In this document: positions 36,326 to 44,374 of the stretch, one piece after another
Layout: each line of letters opens with the position of its first letter
Position numbering within the stretch: position 1 is the stretch's first letter
Assembly (NCBI RefSeq): GCF_002019635.1
Contig: NZ_KV917372.1
Span: forward strand, 62,001 to 126,000
Direction of reading: 5' to 3'
Source of the DNA: Metabacillus halosaccharovorans
GTDB lineage: Bacteria > Bacillota > Bacilli > Bacillales > Bacillaceae
DNA: 64,000 nucleotides
Position numbers and translations under genes: made by a program
The notes under the pieces: generated by a model
Seen by the model: the letters and a program-made list of their open reading frames with translations, nothing else
Database searches by the model: none
Told to the model about the DNA's origin: nothing

Positions 36326-36402
36326 ATCTTCAGCTATATAAGCGCCATTCTGGAACAAGGATGAGTGCTTATTAGTATATAAAGCTCCTGATTGAAGATT
36401 CT
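36326..36402 (+). repeat. SR repeat
   Basis: ATCTTCAGCTATATAAGCGC, CATTCTGGAACAAGGATGAG, TGCTTATT, right border CTGATTGAAGATTC. Confidence 0.65.
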
Positions 36403-36532
36403 CACTTATGAAAACGATAATCAAGATTTGGGAAATTTCATTTAAAAGCTGCAACATGTCAATTAAATAAGGAACTTCCTAATAATTAGGAGAATTATTT
36501 AGGATATAAATTATTTAAAGGATGATTTTAAA

Positions 36533-37036
36533 TTGGATAAAGTTCTAAAAATTAAGGCTCTTAAATTCCCAGATATTCCTCACTATGAATGGGAAGGAGA
36601 AATACTTCACCAAACCTCTGACTATTTACTTCTCTTATGTAAACCAGGTCGGAAACTGATTCATCACAGTAAAAATAAGGTTTTTACTATCAACAATACC
36701 TCAATAGAATTTTATTCATTGAAAGAATGGTACACTGCTGCTATGGAAATTAAAAAGGAAGAGGTTGTTTCTGTTTACTGTAATATCGCAAAACCTTGCG
36801 TTTTTAATAACGAAGAAATCTGTTTTATTGATTTGGATTTGGATTACGTTTGGGAAAAGAACAATGAATGGAAAGTAGTTGATAAGGATGAATTTGAAGT
36901 AAATAGTATTAAATACATGTATACAGAAGAGTTAAAAGTTGGAGCTATAAAAGCACTCGCAAAGTTAAAAGAAGAAGTAAGAAAAGGAAATTTCCCATTC
37001 AATAATCAATTTACTTTCAACTTGAAAACTTACTAG
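36533..37036 (+). CDS. DUF402 domain protein
   Basis: 167 residues, TTG start after AAAGGATGA. The DUF402 pattern: HYEWEGEILHQTSDYLLLLC, then FYSLKEWYTAAMEI, VSVYCNIAKPC, ICFIDLDLDYVW and DKDEFEV. Relatives include nucleoside tri/diphosphate phosphatases such as NtdP. The GNAT gene begins 12 bases after its stop, so the two are probably co-transcribed. Confidence 0.8.
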   Translation: MDKVLKIKALKFPDIPHYEWEGEILHQTSDYLLLLCKPGRKLIHHSKNKVFTINNTSIEFYSLKEWYTAAMEIKKEEVVSVYCNIAKPCVFNNEEICFIDLDLDYVWEKNNEWKVVDKDEFEVNSIKYMYTEELKVGAIKALAKLKEEVRKGNFPFNNQFTFNLKTY

Positions 37037-37048
37037 TCAGATTGTCAA

Positions 37049-37498
37049 ATGGTTTATCAATGCTCTTTTAAAGAAAAGGATAATTATTTGAAAAAAATAC
37101 TCAGTGAAAAAATTGATCCATCTATACGGGAACTTCTTTCCTTTGCCACTTCAGATCATAAGATCGATCGAGAATATGAAAAATACTTGGGATCCTTAAA
37201 CCGAATTTTATTTGGTTTTGAACTTAAAGAGGAAATTGTTGGTTGCATAGGGGTTGAAATTATAAATTCAAAAGAGTGTGTAATTAAACATATTGCTGTA
37301 TCTTCAAAACAAAGAGGAAAGGGAATTGGTAGCAAAATGATTACATTTCTTACCGATCAATACCCATTTATCACTGCTGAAACGGATAAGGATGCCGTAG
37401 ATTTTTATCGGAAATATGGCTTTTTTATAACAAGTTTAGGAGAAACATATCCAGGAGTAGAAAGGTTTTTGTGTGAATATAGAGCTAAAAGACTTTAA
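37049..37498 (+). CDS. GNAT family N-acetyltransferase
   Basis: 149 residues. IVGCIGVEIINSKECVIKHI leads into motif A, AVSSKQRGKGIGSKMI, with acetyl-CoA binding, then DKDAVDFYRKYGFFITS. Second gene of a pair with the DUF402 gene. Confidence 0.85.
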   Translation: MVYQCSFKEKDNYLKKILSEKIDPSIRELLSFATSDHKIDREYEKYLGSLNRILFGFELKEEIVGCIGVEIINSKECVIKHIAVSSKQRGKGIGSKMITFLTDQYPFITAETDKDAVDFYRKYGFFITSLGETYPGVERFLCEYRAKRL

Positions 37499-37530
37499 TG
37501 GTATTTTCTAAGCAGTTTAATTCAATAACC

Positions 37531-37570
37531 ATCTTCAACAAATATGGGCGATTTACAAATCGCCTTATTA
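37531..37570 (+). repeat. SR-type hairpin
   Basis: ATCTTCAACAAATATGGGCG; stem GGGCGATTT AC AAATCGCC then TTATTA. Confidence 0.6.
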
Positions 37571-37623
37571 CTGAAGCGTTTTCACGCATTTATAGAACCT
37601 AAAAATAAATTACCGGGAGTTGA

Positions 37624-38451
37624 ATGTTCTTGAGATACACTGATCGTTCTTTAAGAATACTAAAATATGCAGAATTGGAGGCTGAAAGGACGACCAAGGT
37701 TGTTTATCCAGTTCATTTACTATTAGGGATATTACTCGATAAGACAGGTGTGTGTGCTGAGCTATATATTAATTATCCAAGTCTTACTGAGATATTAAAT
37801 GATCGAATAGAGCAAATGCAATTTGATATAGAAGATAAAGGGATTATTTATGAACCTTTTAATATTAATATTTCGCAAACCACGAAAACAGTATTGGAGC
37901 ACGCAGATTTTCAAATGAAACGTTTCAAACAAGTTTATATAAATGAAGGACATATAGTAGATGCCATTTTTAAAAATAATGACCGTATAACTAAAGCAAT
38001 AATTGATGGTTTGGACGCTTCTCGTATCCTTGAAATTGTGTCTGTTCCTAGAGATATGATTGTTTCTTTAAGAGATTATTCGTTTCCTACTATTCCAACA
38101 AGTGGTATAACATTTAGAAAAGCAAAACTAAGTGATGCTTCATCTTTAAAAATCTTTGTGGAAAAAGAATTTGGGAATGGATGGCTAGATTCAATTGAAA
38201 ACGGTTTTTTAAAAGAAGATATACCTATTTTTATAGCTCAAGATGACCAAGGAATTATAGGTTTCGCTTGCTTTGATGTAGTTCGAAGAAAAAAAGGATT
38301 ATTTGGTCCAATGGGTACCTCATTTTCAAATAGAATACAAGGAATAGGATATACGCTGCTTCATGATTGTTTAGTTGAGATGAAGGAAATAGGATATAAA
38401 TATGCTGTTATAGGTGAAGCTGGTCCCCTTGAATTTTATGAAAAAGCATGA
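37624..38451 (+). CDS. Clp N-domain / GNAT acetyltransferase fusion, 3' end cut by a TGA
   Basis: 275 residues. Residues ~1-150 carry a double Clp_N repeat (YTDRSLRILKYAELEA, PVHLLLGILLDKTGVC, then TTKTVLEHADFQMKR, NEGHIVDAIF) like the substrate-adaptor domain of ClpC. Residues ~155-275 are a GNAT domain (ITFRKAKLSDASSLKIF, VRRKKGLFGPMGT, RIQGIGYTLLHDCL, EAGPLEFYEKA). After EKA the gene meets TGA where relatives usually have Cys, with NAVAIPKK following before LR begins. Likely a slightly shortened product. Confidence 0.8.
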   Translation: MFLRYTDRSLRILKYAELEAERTTKVVYPVHLLLGILLDKTGVCAELYINYPSLTEILNDRIEQMQFDIEDKGIIYEPFNINISQTTKTVLEHADFQMKRFKQVYINEGHIVDAIFKNNDRITKAIIDGLDASRILEIVSVPRDMIVSLRDYSFPTIPTSGITFRKAKLSDASSLKIFVEKEFGNGWLDSIENGFLKEDIPIFIAQDDQGIIGFACFDVVRRKKGLFGPMGTSFSNRIQGIGYTLLHDCLVEMKEIGYKYAVIGEAGPLEFYEKA

Positions 38452-38502
38452 AATGCCGTTGCTATACCCAAAAAATTTACTGATTTTCAGCAATAAAAGC
38501 GC

Positions 38503-38765
38503 GAGTGTTGAAGATCTAATTTGACATTATTTCTAATGTAGCTAAGTTAAATGCTATTCTAGGTGGATATAATAATGAACAGTTTTGAAGAGAGGGAGGA
38601 AAATCCCTGTTATTCTTAAAGTCTAAACTTCGTGTAAAATATCTATTAACACAACTAAATTAGAATAGTTAAAACGTCTTAGATCCTTGATAGTAATGGA
38701 ATTGAGGCGTTTTTATATTTGATTATGAACGAACGATAAGTGTTATTAACACGTCTTGGGGGAGA
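38503..38765 (+). repeat. LR repeat copy 6
   Basis: GTGTTGAAGATCTAATTTG border, GGATATAATAATGAACAG box, hairpin AGGGAGGAAAATCCCT (AGGGA/TCCCT), terminator AAAACGTCTTAG ... TTGAGGCGTTTTT, palindrome GTGTTATTAACAC. Preceded by SR-like TTTTCAGCAATAAAAGCGC. The right border is worn. Confidence 0.8.
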
Positions 38766-38916
38766 AACTAATAGTTACGTAGTAGACTGATTTTGTGCAA
38801 TAACGATTCAGATAGATATGGAAAATATGAACAATAATCCGTTATGTTCTGGTATGATTTTGTATGAAGATTTGCGATATTGTGAAGTTATTCACTTAAA
38901 CTAAACCAGCTAATAG

Positions 38917-39048
38917 TTTGCAGTAGAAGATATAGTTAAAAAAATTGATTTGCCTTTATCTATTAATATTAGTCTTACAATCAATGGAAAAACACAATCT
39001 TTTAAGTTCAGCTACGATTTTTGTGGTAGGGTGACTAGGTTTAAATAG
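38917..39048 (+). pseudogene. C-terminal coding relic
   Basis: 44 codons without a start: AVEDIVKKIDLPLSINISLT ... KFSYDFCGRVTRFK, stop. It looks like the beta-rich tail of a lost gene after a JR-like AACTAAACCAGCTAATAG. Confidence 0.4.
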
Positions 39049-39053
39049 AAATC

Positions 39054-39096
39054 AGCCTGTATCAATGGATATTTTTAATCTAAGATACAGGCTTTC
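39054..39096. terminator. Terminator between convergent units
   Basis: AGCCTGTATC pairs with GATACAGGCT; T residues follow on the plus side. Confidence 0.7.
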
Positions 39097-39136
39097 GATT
39101 TCAATTTATATTTATATAGAGTATTTGGTAACTAAA

Positions 39137-40387
39137 TTAATTTACCATTGTAGGTTCTACAATATCCTTTCTTCGATAAACGTTTAGAAAAAGGCCTAAT
39201 AGTGCTGAGTAAACTAGCAATATGCTTCCTCCATAACTAATAAACGGCAGGGGTACTACCATGATTGGGACTATTCCAAAACCCATTAGAATGTTCCAAC
39301 AAGCCGGAACAATAAATAATGCAGCCCCTCCAATTGCTAATAATCTGCCGAATAAATCCTTTGTTTTAAAAGCATTTAATGAAATCCGCAATATAAATAC
39401 AAACAGTAGTAGACAAAGGAAAATTCCGAATGCCCAACCAAGAGAATGGACGAGAAATGGGAATACAAAATCTGTATGTGCTTCAGGAAGATTTAGATCA
39501 TTGTAAAGTCCCTTGCCGAACCAACCAGCCTCTGAAAGGATATCTTTCAATGGTATGAGTGTATCAGAGAGGTAGCTATTAGGGAATTTAAGGATCATCG
39601 TTCTAGTGAAAATGATACCTATAAGCAAATTACCCATGGCTACTTTAATGGCAAATTGTTTATGAACATAAGAAAAGACATACATCGCTAATACGCAAAA
39701 AAAGTATATAATACTAAACATAAATTGTGAGAGCATAGTGGAGAGAAGGACTGGAGTCCAAAATAGGAATAATAGCATTCCTTGTTTTTTCCACCCCTTA
39801 AACTCATTAACTTTGGCAAAAATGCCAGCCCATGCTATGAAAAATAAAAATAAGGATATTGCTGGAGCATCAATGGTAATACCCCCTAAAGAAATCCATC
39901 TTTTTACTCCATTAAGGTCAATGCCAGCTAAAAGAGTTGTGAAAAATAAGATTAAGCCACCTCCATAAAAATACATCCACAAATTTTTCAGTTTCCTGTA
40001 ATCAAAGAAAAGAAACCCTATCAGAGCAAAAATAGCAAGGACGAGCCAGACTATTTGATTTTTGATAAAAGAAAAACTAGGTACTGATACACCGCCAATC
40101 AGTGGAAGAAAACTTATGCCTGAAAGAATGACAAATAAAACAATAAGGAGCCAATCCATTTTCGGTTTGTGAAGATAATTCATGTTTTTACCAATCGTAA
40201 AGGGATCTCCCATTTCCTGTATTACCTTTTTATCTGCATCCTTTTTAGATAATCCTCTCTCTTGAAAGGATAGGCTTAGCTCTTCCATATGGTTACTAAG
40301 CTCCTTTTTGATCATACCGTGAGCTACCTTGGATTTCACTTTAGATGTTACTTTACTTAAATATTCCTCAAAATTAGAAGAACTCAT
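39137..40387 (-). CDS. FtsW/RodA/SpoVE (SEDS) family protein with permease-prefix N-terminal domain
   Basis: 416 residues. The first ~70 form a soluble helical prefix (FEEYLSKVTSKVKSKVAHGM ... DKKVIQEMGDPFTIG) known from regulated membrane proteins. The rest is a ten-helix SEDS glycosyltransferase: GIDLNGVKRWISLGGITI, an EAGWFGKGLYNDLNLPEAHT loop and PLPFISYGGSILL near the end. It should polymerise or transport cell-wall precursors. Its start overlaps the PadR stop by four bases (ATGA), so it is coupled to the sigma/PadR unit. Confidence 0.88.
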   Translation of the reverse strand: MSSSNFEEYLSKVTSKVKSKVAHGMIKKELSNHMEELSLSFQERGLSKKDADKKVIQEMGDPFTIGKNMNYLHKPKMDWLLIVLFVILSGISFLPLIGGVSVPSFSFIKNQIVWLVLAIFALIGFLFFDYRKLKNLWMYFYGGGLILFFTTLLAGIDLNGVKRWISLGGITIDAPAISLFLFFIAWAGIFAKVNEFKGWKKQGMLLFLFWTPVLLSTMLSQFMFSIIYFFCVLAMYVFSYVHKQFAIKVAMGNLLIGIIFTRTMILKFPNSYLSDTLIPLKDILSEAGWFGKGLYNDLNLPEAHTDFVFPFLVHSLGWAFGIFLCLLLFVFILRISLNAFKTKDLFGRLLAIGGAALFIVPACWNILMGFGIVPIMVVPLPFISYGGSILLVYSALLGLFLNVYRRKDIVEPTMVN

Positions 40388-40815
40388 AAAGAAGCCTCCT
40401 CAATTAAATGTTTAAGTGATGCTTCTTGTATAAAACCTCTATGTTCGTAAGCAGTTACATATTTTTTTCCTTTCGTAGTTAAGGAATAGTATTTCCTATC
40501 TTCAATCCACTTTGAAGTAATGATTTTCTTATTTTCAAGTAGATGTAAAAGGATATAAAGTTGACCTTCATCGCTTTTAAAGCTAAGCTCCTTTTTTCGA
40601 AAAAGTTGGGTGGAAATATCGTACCCTTGCTTTGCTTCATCTTGTAGTGAATCTAATATATTTTTAAGGGTTTCTACTTTCCAATAGTGAAGTTCTAGGT
40701 GAGATTGCTTCCTCCGGATCGTTTCTTTCACCGCAGTTTTTCTCTCCTCGGAAAAAGAAAAACCCTCAAAATTTTTTTTGAAAGAATTCTTTAAGTTATG
40801 GAATGGATCGTCCAT
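40384..40815 (-). CDS. PadR-like winged-helix regulator
   Basis: 143 residues. A helical N-terminal third (KKNFEGFSFSEERKTAVKET) precedes a PadR-type winged helix: GYDISTQLFRKKELSFKSDE, GQLYILLHLLENKKIITSKW, RKYYSLTTKGKKYV. It lies between sigma factor and SEDS genes with a two-base gap and a four-base overlap. It may act as repressor or as a partner controlling the sigma factor. Confidence 0.8.
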   Translation of the reverse strand: MDDPFHNLKNSFKKNFEGFSFSEERKTAVKETIRRKQSHLELHYWKVETLKNILDSLQDEAKQGYDISTQLFRKKELSFKSDEGQLYILLHLLENKKIITSKWIEDRKYYSLTTKGKKYVTAYEHRGFIQEASLKHLIEEASL

Positions 40816-40817
40816 GG

Positions 40818-41366
40818 CTAAACCTCCTTTTTCATATTGTTTTTTAATAATTCTCTGGCATGTTTTAATCTAGTTTTTAATGTATTACTATTTACTCCAG
40901 TAATCTTGCTGATATTTGCTAAAGAAAGCTCTTCATAGTAATGTAAAAAAACAACTTCCCTGTACTTTACTGGTAAACCCATAACAGCACTCATTAAACT
41001 GTTTGCTACATTTTTTGAGATAATTTCCTCTTCAACGTGTTTTGACTTGGATGGGATATAATCTAAAATTTTTTCGCTAAAATTTATTTTGCGATAATGC
41101 CAACTACGCAAGTAATCCTTACAATGATTAATGGCAATTCGATATAGCCACGTTTTTATTGATGACTTATTATTAAACTGACCTAGTTTTTCATAGCACT
41201 TAATAAATATCTCTTGCGTTAAATCCTCGGCTGTCGTTCGATTCTTTACATATGAAAAAACTAGATGCAGTACATCATCGCTGTAGTTAGCCATTAATTG
41301 GTCGATAATTTGTTCAGTATCTTCTATGCTATTAATATTAATTGCTATTTCTTCAAGTTCAGCCAT
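40818..41366 (-). CDS. ECF-type RNA polymerase sigma factor
   Basis: 182 residues. Region 2: LVFSYVKNRTTAEDLTQEIF, IKCYEKLGQFNNKSSIKTWL, YRIAINHCKDYLR. Region 4: LPVKYREVVFLHYYEELSLA, NISKITGVNSNTLKTRLKHA. First gene of a three-gene minus-strand operon (sigma, PadR, SEDS). The ATG follows GGGGTGA. An ECF-like promoter directly upstream suggests autoregulation. No classical transmembrane anti-sigma gene is present. Confidence 0.9.
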   Translation of the reverse strand: MAELEEIAININSIEDTEQIIDQLMANYSDDVLHLVFSYVKNRTTAEDLTQEIFIKCYEKLGQFNNKSSIKTWLYRIAINHCKDYLRSWHYRKINFSEKILDYIPSKSKHVEEEIISKNVANSLMSAVMGLPVKYREVVFLHYYEELSLANISKITGVNSNTLKTRLKHARELLKNNMKKEV

Positions 41367-41391
41367 CTAAGTTTCACCCCTTTCTCCATTT

Positions 41392-41419
41392 TAGACGAAG
41401 CAAGCACCATTTTGGTTTG
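41392..41419 (-). promoter_or_regulatory. ECF-type promoter of the sigma-PadR-SEDS operon
   Basis: On the minus strand CAAACC and CGTCTA are separated by exactly 16 bases, the form of Bacillus ECF promoters (AAC at -35, CGTC at -10). It lies 26 bases before the start codon. Confidence 0.7.
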
Positions 41420-41439
41420 GAAAATTCTAAAGGAAATAT

Positions 41440-41730
41440 TTATGTTTACTGTTTGGGATAAAAATAAAATGTTTGGTATGGTTAGAGTAATTTCAGACCA
41501 AATAATGGCGGCTAATATAATGGATTGGTTGTTTTATCAGAATATAGTGGTAAAGGAATTGGTAAAAAACTCGTGGAACTCTGTGTTCAAAAGCTTCCCC
41601 ATGGTGATTGGTTTGTACACATATCAGCTAACAATTTCAGTTTCTATGGAAATTGTGGTTTTCAAGTTAAGGACTTAACCCAAAATGGTACTATGTTTCA
41701 CAGGAAAATTTACTTTTTTAAACTTAATAA
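41440..41730 (+). pseudogene. Frameshifted GNAT acetyltransferase relic
   Basis: FTVWDKNKMFGMVRVISDQI in one frame continues as VVLSEYSGKGIGKKLVELCV, FYGNCGFQVKD in the next; a single frameshift lies near 41530. The N-terminal part is missing because the sigma operon promoter now occupies that place. Confidence 0.75.
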
Positions 41731-41773
41731 TTTAATTACAACTAAAAAGAGGTGCACAATGAACTTTCATTAA

Positions 41774-41999
41774 ACACATAATGAATTATTTGAAAAGATA
41801 TACTCCATTATGTCCTACTTTGATCTTAAATTTATACCGTAATACTCTTTCCATCATTCAAAATGAGGTAATATCATCAGTAGAATAATTTGAAGTGACT
41901 CATATTAAAAATTCAAATATGCTATTTGTTTGTAAGTATATTCTAGAAAAACTTTCATTGACTATAACTTATTTTTAGAACAAGTTTGTGGTTCATTGG
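41774..41999. other. Gap without recognisable content
   Basis: AT-rich, no ORF, terminator or repeat seen before LR copy 7. Confidence 0.4.
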
Positions 42000-42285
42000 T
42001 GATTTCTATAGGAAAAGAGCGGATATAATAGTGAACAGATATAAAAACCAGAAGGGGGAGGAAAATCCCTCTTAATCTCAAAATCTCAACTTCGTGTAAA
42101 ATATCTATTTACACAACTAAAATTTCGTAGTAAAAGCGACTTAAATCCTTGATAGTAAAGGATATGAGGCGTTTTTTTATTGTATCAGGAAGGAACGATA
42201 AGTGTTATTAACACGTCTAGAGGGATGAAACATCAGATTTTAAACATATCACTTTCTTCAGCAAACAGGCCAGATTGTTTAACAA
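42000..42285 (+). repeat. LR repeat copy 7
   Basis: GCGGATATAATAGTGAACAG box, hairpin GGGGGAGGAAAATCCCTC, terminator AAAAGCGACTTAAATCC ... GGATATGAGGCG T7, palindrome GTGTTATTAACAC, right border TCTTCAGCAAACAGGCCAGA. The extreme 5' end is divergent. Confidence 0.8.
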
Positions 42286-42378
42286 CAAGACAAAAGATCA
42301 TGTTAAAATCAGGAAGGAATTGTAAAGGGAGAAACTTGTATTTACATAGTAAATTAGAGGTTTTTAAAGGAGACCTAT

Positions 42379-42600
42379 ATGAACAAAGATAAAATAAAAA
42401 TGTACATTTTTTTAATATTGGGTGGTATTGGCTTAGCTTTAGTTGGTTTAGGCGGTGTGATGTTTATTGAGATTGATAATATGAAGGGATACCTTACCGT
42501 TATTTGTGGATTCTTAATTACAATTAGCTATATAGAATTTTTGGAACGGAGAGCAGGAATAAGCAAAAAAATAATTTGGGTTAGAGCAATAGTTGGATAG
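42379..42600 (+). CDS. Small two-helix membrane protein, 73 aa
   Basis: ATG after AAAGGAGA. Two membrane segments (MYIFLILGGIGLALVGLGGV and YLTVICGFLITISYIEF) and a basic end. The stop lies only four bases from the IS3 left end, so the natural C-terminus may have been cut by the insertion. No family recognised. Confidence 0.55.
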   Translation: MNKDKIKMYIFLILGGIGLALVGLGGVMFIEIDNMKGYLTVICGFLITISYIEFLERRAGISKKIIWVRAIVG

Positions 42601-42611
42601 TCAACAGTAAA

Positions 42612-43445
42612 CTAGACAACTTTTTTAAGGTGTTCAAGTTTGAATTCTACTGGGCTTAGATATCCTAGTGTTCCATGAATTCTTTTGCTATTAAACCAAT
42701 GGATATACGTATGCAATTCCTTCTCTAAATCTTCAAGACTATCAAAATGACGCCCTTTGATGAACTCAGTCTTAATGATTTTAAACGTAGCTTCTGCTAC
42801 TGCATTATCATAAGGACATCCTTTCATACTTAAAGATCGATCGATATTAAATGATGCTAACGCATCATCAATCAGTTTGTTTTTGAACTCACTTCCTCGA
42901 TCTGTATGAAAAAGCTTAATATTACGTAAATCTGTTTTTATTGAAGCTAAAGCACGGTATACCAACAGGGCATTTTTATTACGACCGACACTATAGCCGA
43001 TAATTTCACGGTTAAAGAGATCAACAAATACACATATGTACTGCCATTTTTTATTGACTCTGACATATGTTAAATCACTTACTACAACTGATAATGCTTC
43101 TTCTTGTATAAATTTACGATCAAGTTCATTTTTTTGTTCCGATTCATTCGTGTCACGGGAATGTGGTTTGAATTGCGCAAGAGTATAAGTAGATACTAGA
43201 CCCTGCTCGTTCATAATTCGCCCAATCCGACGTCTAGAAACGATCTTGCCGAGCTTCATCAATTCCTTTTTTATTTTACGAGTTCCATAGTTTTGATAGC
43301 TTGAATGGAAAATCTCTATAATATCGGATGTGATGTCATCCTCTGCCTGACGCTCTTTTGCTTCATAATAATAGGTGCTTCTAGGGATTTGAAGGACTTT
43401 ACACATTGCTGATATCGAGTATTTGTGTTGATTATTCTTTATCAC
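42612..43445 (-). CDS. IS3 family transposase OrfB (DDE integrase domain)
   Basis: 277 residues. HTH_21 segment (SAMCKVLQIPRSTYYYEAKE) and rve integrase core with the DDE triad: VVSDLTYVRVNKKWQYICVF, LFHTDRGSEF and DNAVAEATFKIIKTEF. It starts two bases after the orfA stop; family members usually make an OrfAB fusion by -1 frameshifting. Confidence 0.92.
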   Translation of the reverse strand: MIKNNQHKYSISAMCKVLQIPRSTYYYEAKERQAEDDITSDIIEIFHSSYQNYGTRKIKKELMKLGKIVSRRRIGRIMNEQGLVSTYTLAQFKPHSRDTNESEQKNELDRKFIQEEALSVVVSDLTYVRVNKKWQYICVFVDLFNREIIGYSVGRNKNALLVYRALASIKTDLRNIKLFHTDRGSEFKNKLIDDALASFNIDRSLSMKGCPYDNAVAEATFKIIKTEFIKGRHFDSLEDLEKELHTYIHWFNSKRIHGTLGYLSPVEFKLEHLKKVV

Positions 43446-43447
43446 AT

Positions 43448-43732
43448 TTACTTTCGTCCTAGTATCAGCGCGGCTTGCTTTAAAATGTCGTTTTCCATTT
43501 CTAGTTGCTTATTTCGTTTCCTAAGTTCAGCTAGTTCCTTTTGTTCGGCAGTTAAATTGTCTTTTTCTTTAAAAGAACCGGAGGTTTGACTTTGACTTAT
43601 CCATTTGTCTAAAGAAGAAGGGGTAAGATCATATTCACGGATAATTTCTTTTCTTGGTTTGCCGCTGTTATAAAGCTGTACGATCTGTTGTTTAAATTCT
43701 GCAGTAAATGTTCGACGTTCTCTTTTAGTCAT
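43448..43732 (-). CDS. IS3 family transposase OrfA
   Basis: 94 residues. HTH_Tnp_1 domain (RRTFTAEFKQQIVQLYNSGK, then DLTPSSLDKWIS) and a C-terminal leucine-zipper coiled coil (ELAELRKRNKQLEMENDILK). An AGGAG lies before the ATG. Confidence 0.9.
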   Translation of the reverse strand: MTKRERRTFTAEFKQQIVQLYNSGKPRKEIIREYDLTPSSLDKWISQSQTSGSFKEKDNLTAEQKELAELRKRNKQLEMENDILKQAALILGRK

Positions 43733-43809
43733 CGTAGATTCTCCTCGAGTATATTATCTGTAGTCTACTTAACCTTAATTTTTTTGTCTAGTTCAGTGTA
43801 GCCGATTCA

Positions 43810-43945
43810 GACAAAACGTCTTAAATCCCTAATAGTACTGGGGTTGAGCCGTTTTTTATAGATCAGGAACAAACGATAAGTGTTATTAATACGTCTAAAA
43901 GAAGGGAAGTACCGGATTCTATTCATATCTTCTTCAACAGATTAG
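43810..43945 (+). repeat. LR repeat copy 8 (3' part, at IS3 border)
   Basis: AAAACGTCTTAAATCC ... GGGGTTGAGCCG T6 terminator, palindrome GTGTTATTAATAC (one change), and the GTACCGGATTCTATTCATAT segment shared with copy 5. Confidence 0.8.
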
Positions 43946-44061
43946 GGAATATGAAAACAGATTTGTATAATATTGAAACATTTATTATTATAAAAACGTA
44001 TTAAGTTGTAATAGGTGCTGCATTAAATGAAGTTTAAATTTGTAGGAGTTGACGTATTATT

Positions 44062-44255
44062 TTAGACACCTTATTTGGTATTCTAATTATTTTGTTCATA
44101 CTGGGAATATGCTTTTTAATGATTTATAGGGGGGTAAAACAAATCTATAATACTTCAATTAAGTCAAAAAAGACAGTGATGCAGAGTTAATAAAAGAATT
44201 ATATTCTTTAAAAGAACGAGTAGAGTTGCTCGAAAGAAAATTAGATAACAAATAA
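44062..44255 (+). pseudogene. Frameshifted small membrane protein gene
   Basis: A membrane segment (LFGILIILFILGICFLMIY) is followed by RGVKQIYNTSIKSKK, then a one-base shift, then DAELIKELYSLKERVELLER, a coiled-coil tail. No start codon is in frame after the last stop, although TAGGAG lies upstream. The build resembles the intact gene at 1494. Confidence 0.5.
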
Positions 44256-44281
44256 AAGTAATATACACTAATTTGTTATTC

Positions 44282-44305
44282 AAGTAACGGGTTAGTTCAA
44301 TAATA
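44282..44305 (+). repeat. JR motif
   Basis: GTAACGGGTTAGTTCAATAA. Confidence 0.45.
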
Positions 44306-44374
44306 ATCTTTAAAAAACATGCGCGATTGTTTAGTAACCGGTTAGAAAATTTTGCTTTTGAAGAGGAGTAATTT

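Larger units (their letters stand above)
42604..43799 (-). mobile_element. IS3 family insertion sequence (IS150-like group)
   Basis: Two ORFs (orfA, orfB) between imperfect terminal inverted repeats: left ACAGTAAACTAGACAACT, right (complement) ACACTGAACTAGACAAAA. Length about 1.2 kb. It interrupts LR material: the 3' part of LR (copy 8) begins ten bases beyond the right end, while the 5' part is not at the left end. Confidence 0.85.

Noticed and set aside
38440-38460. Selenocysteine codon at the TGA of the Clp_N-GNAT gene
   Set aside because: No SECIS-like hairpin directly after it, and the frame decays into repeat sequence within 15 codons; nonsense change is simpler.
42180-42392. 70-codon ORF
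   Set aside because: Lies across the LR 3' part into the next gene's SD; an artefact of the repeat.
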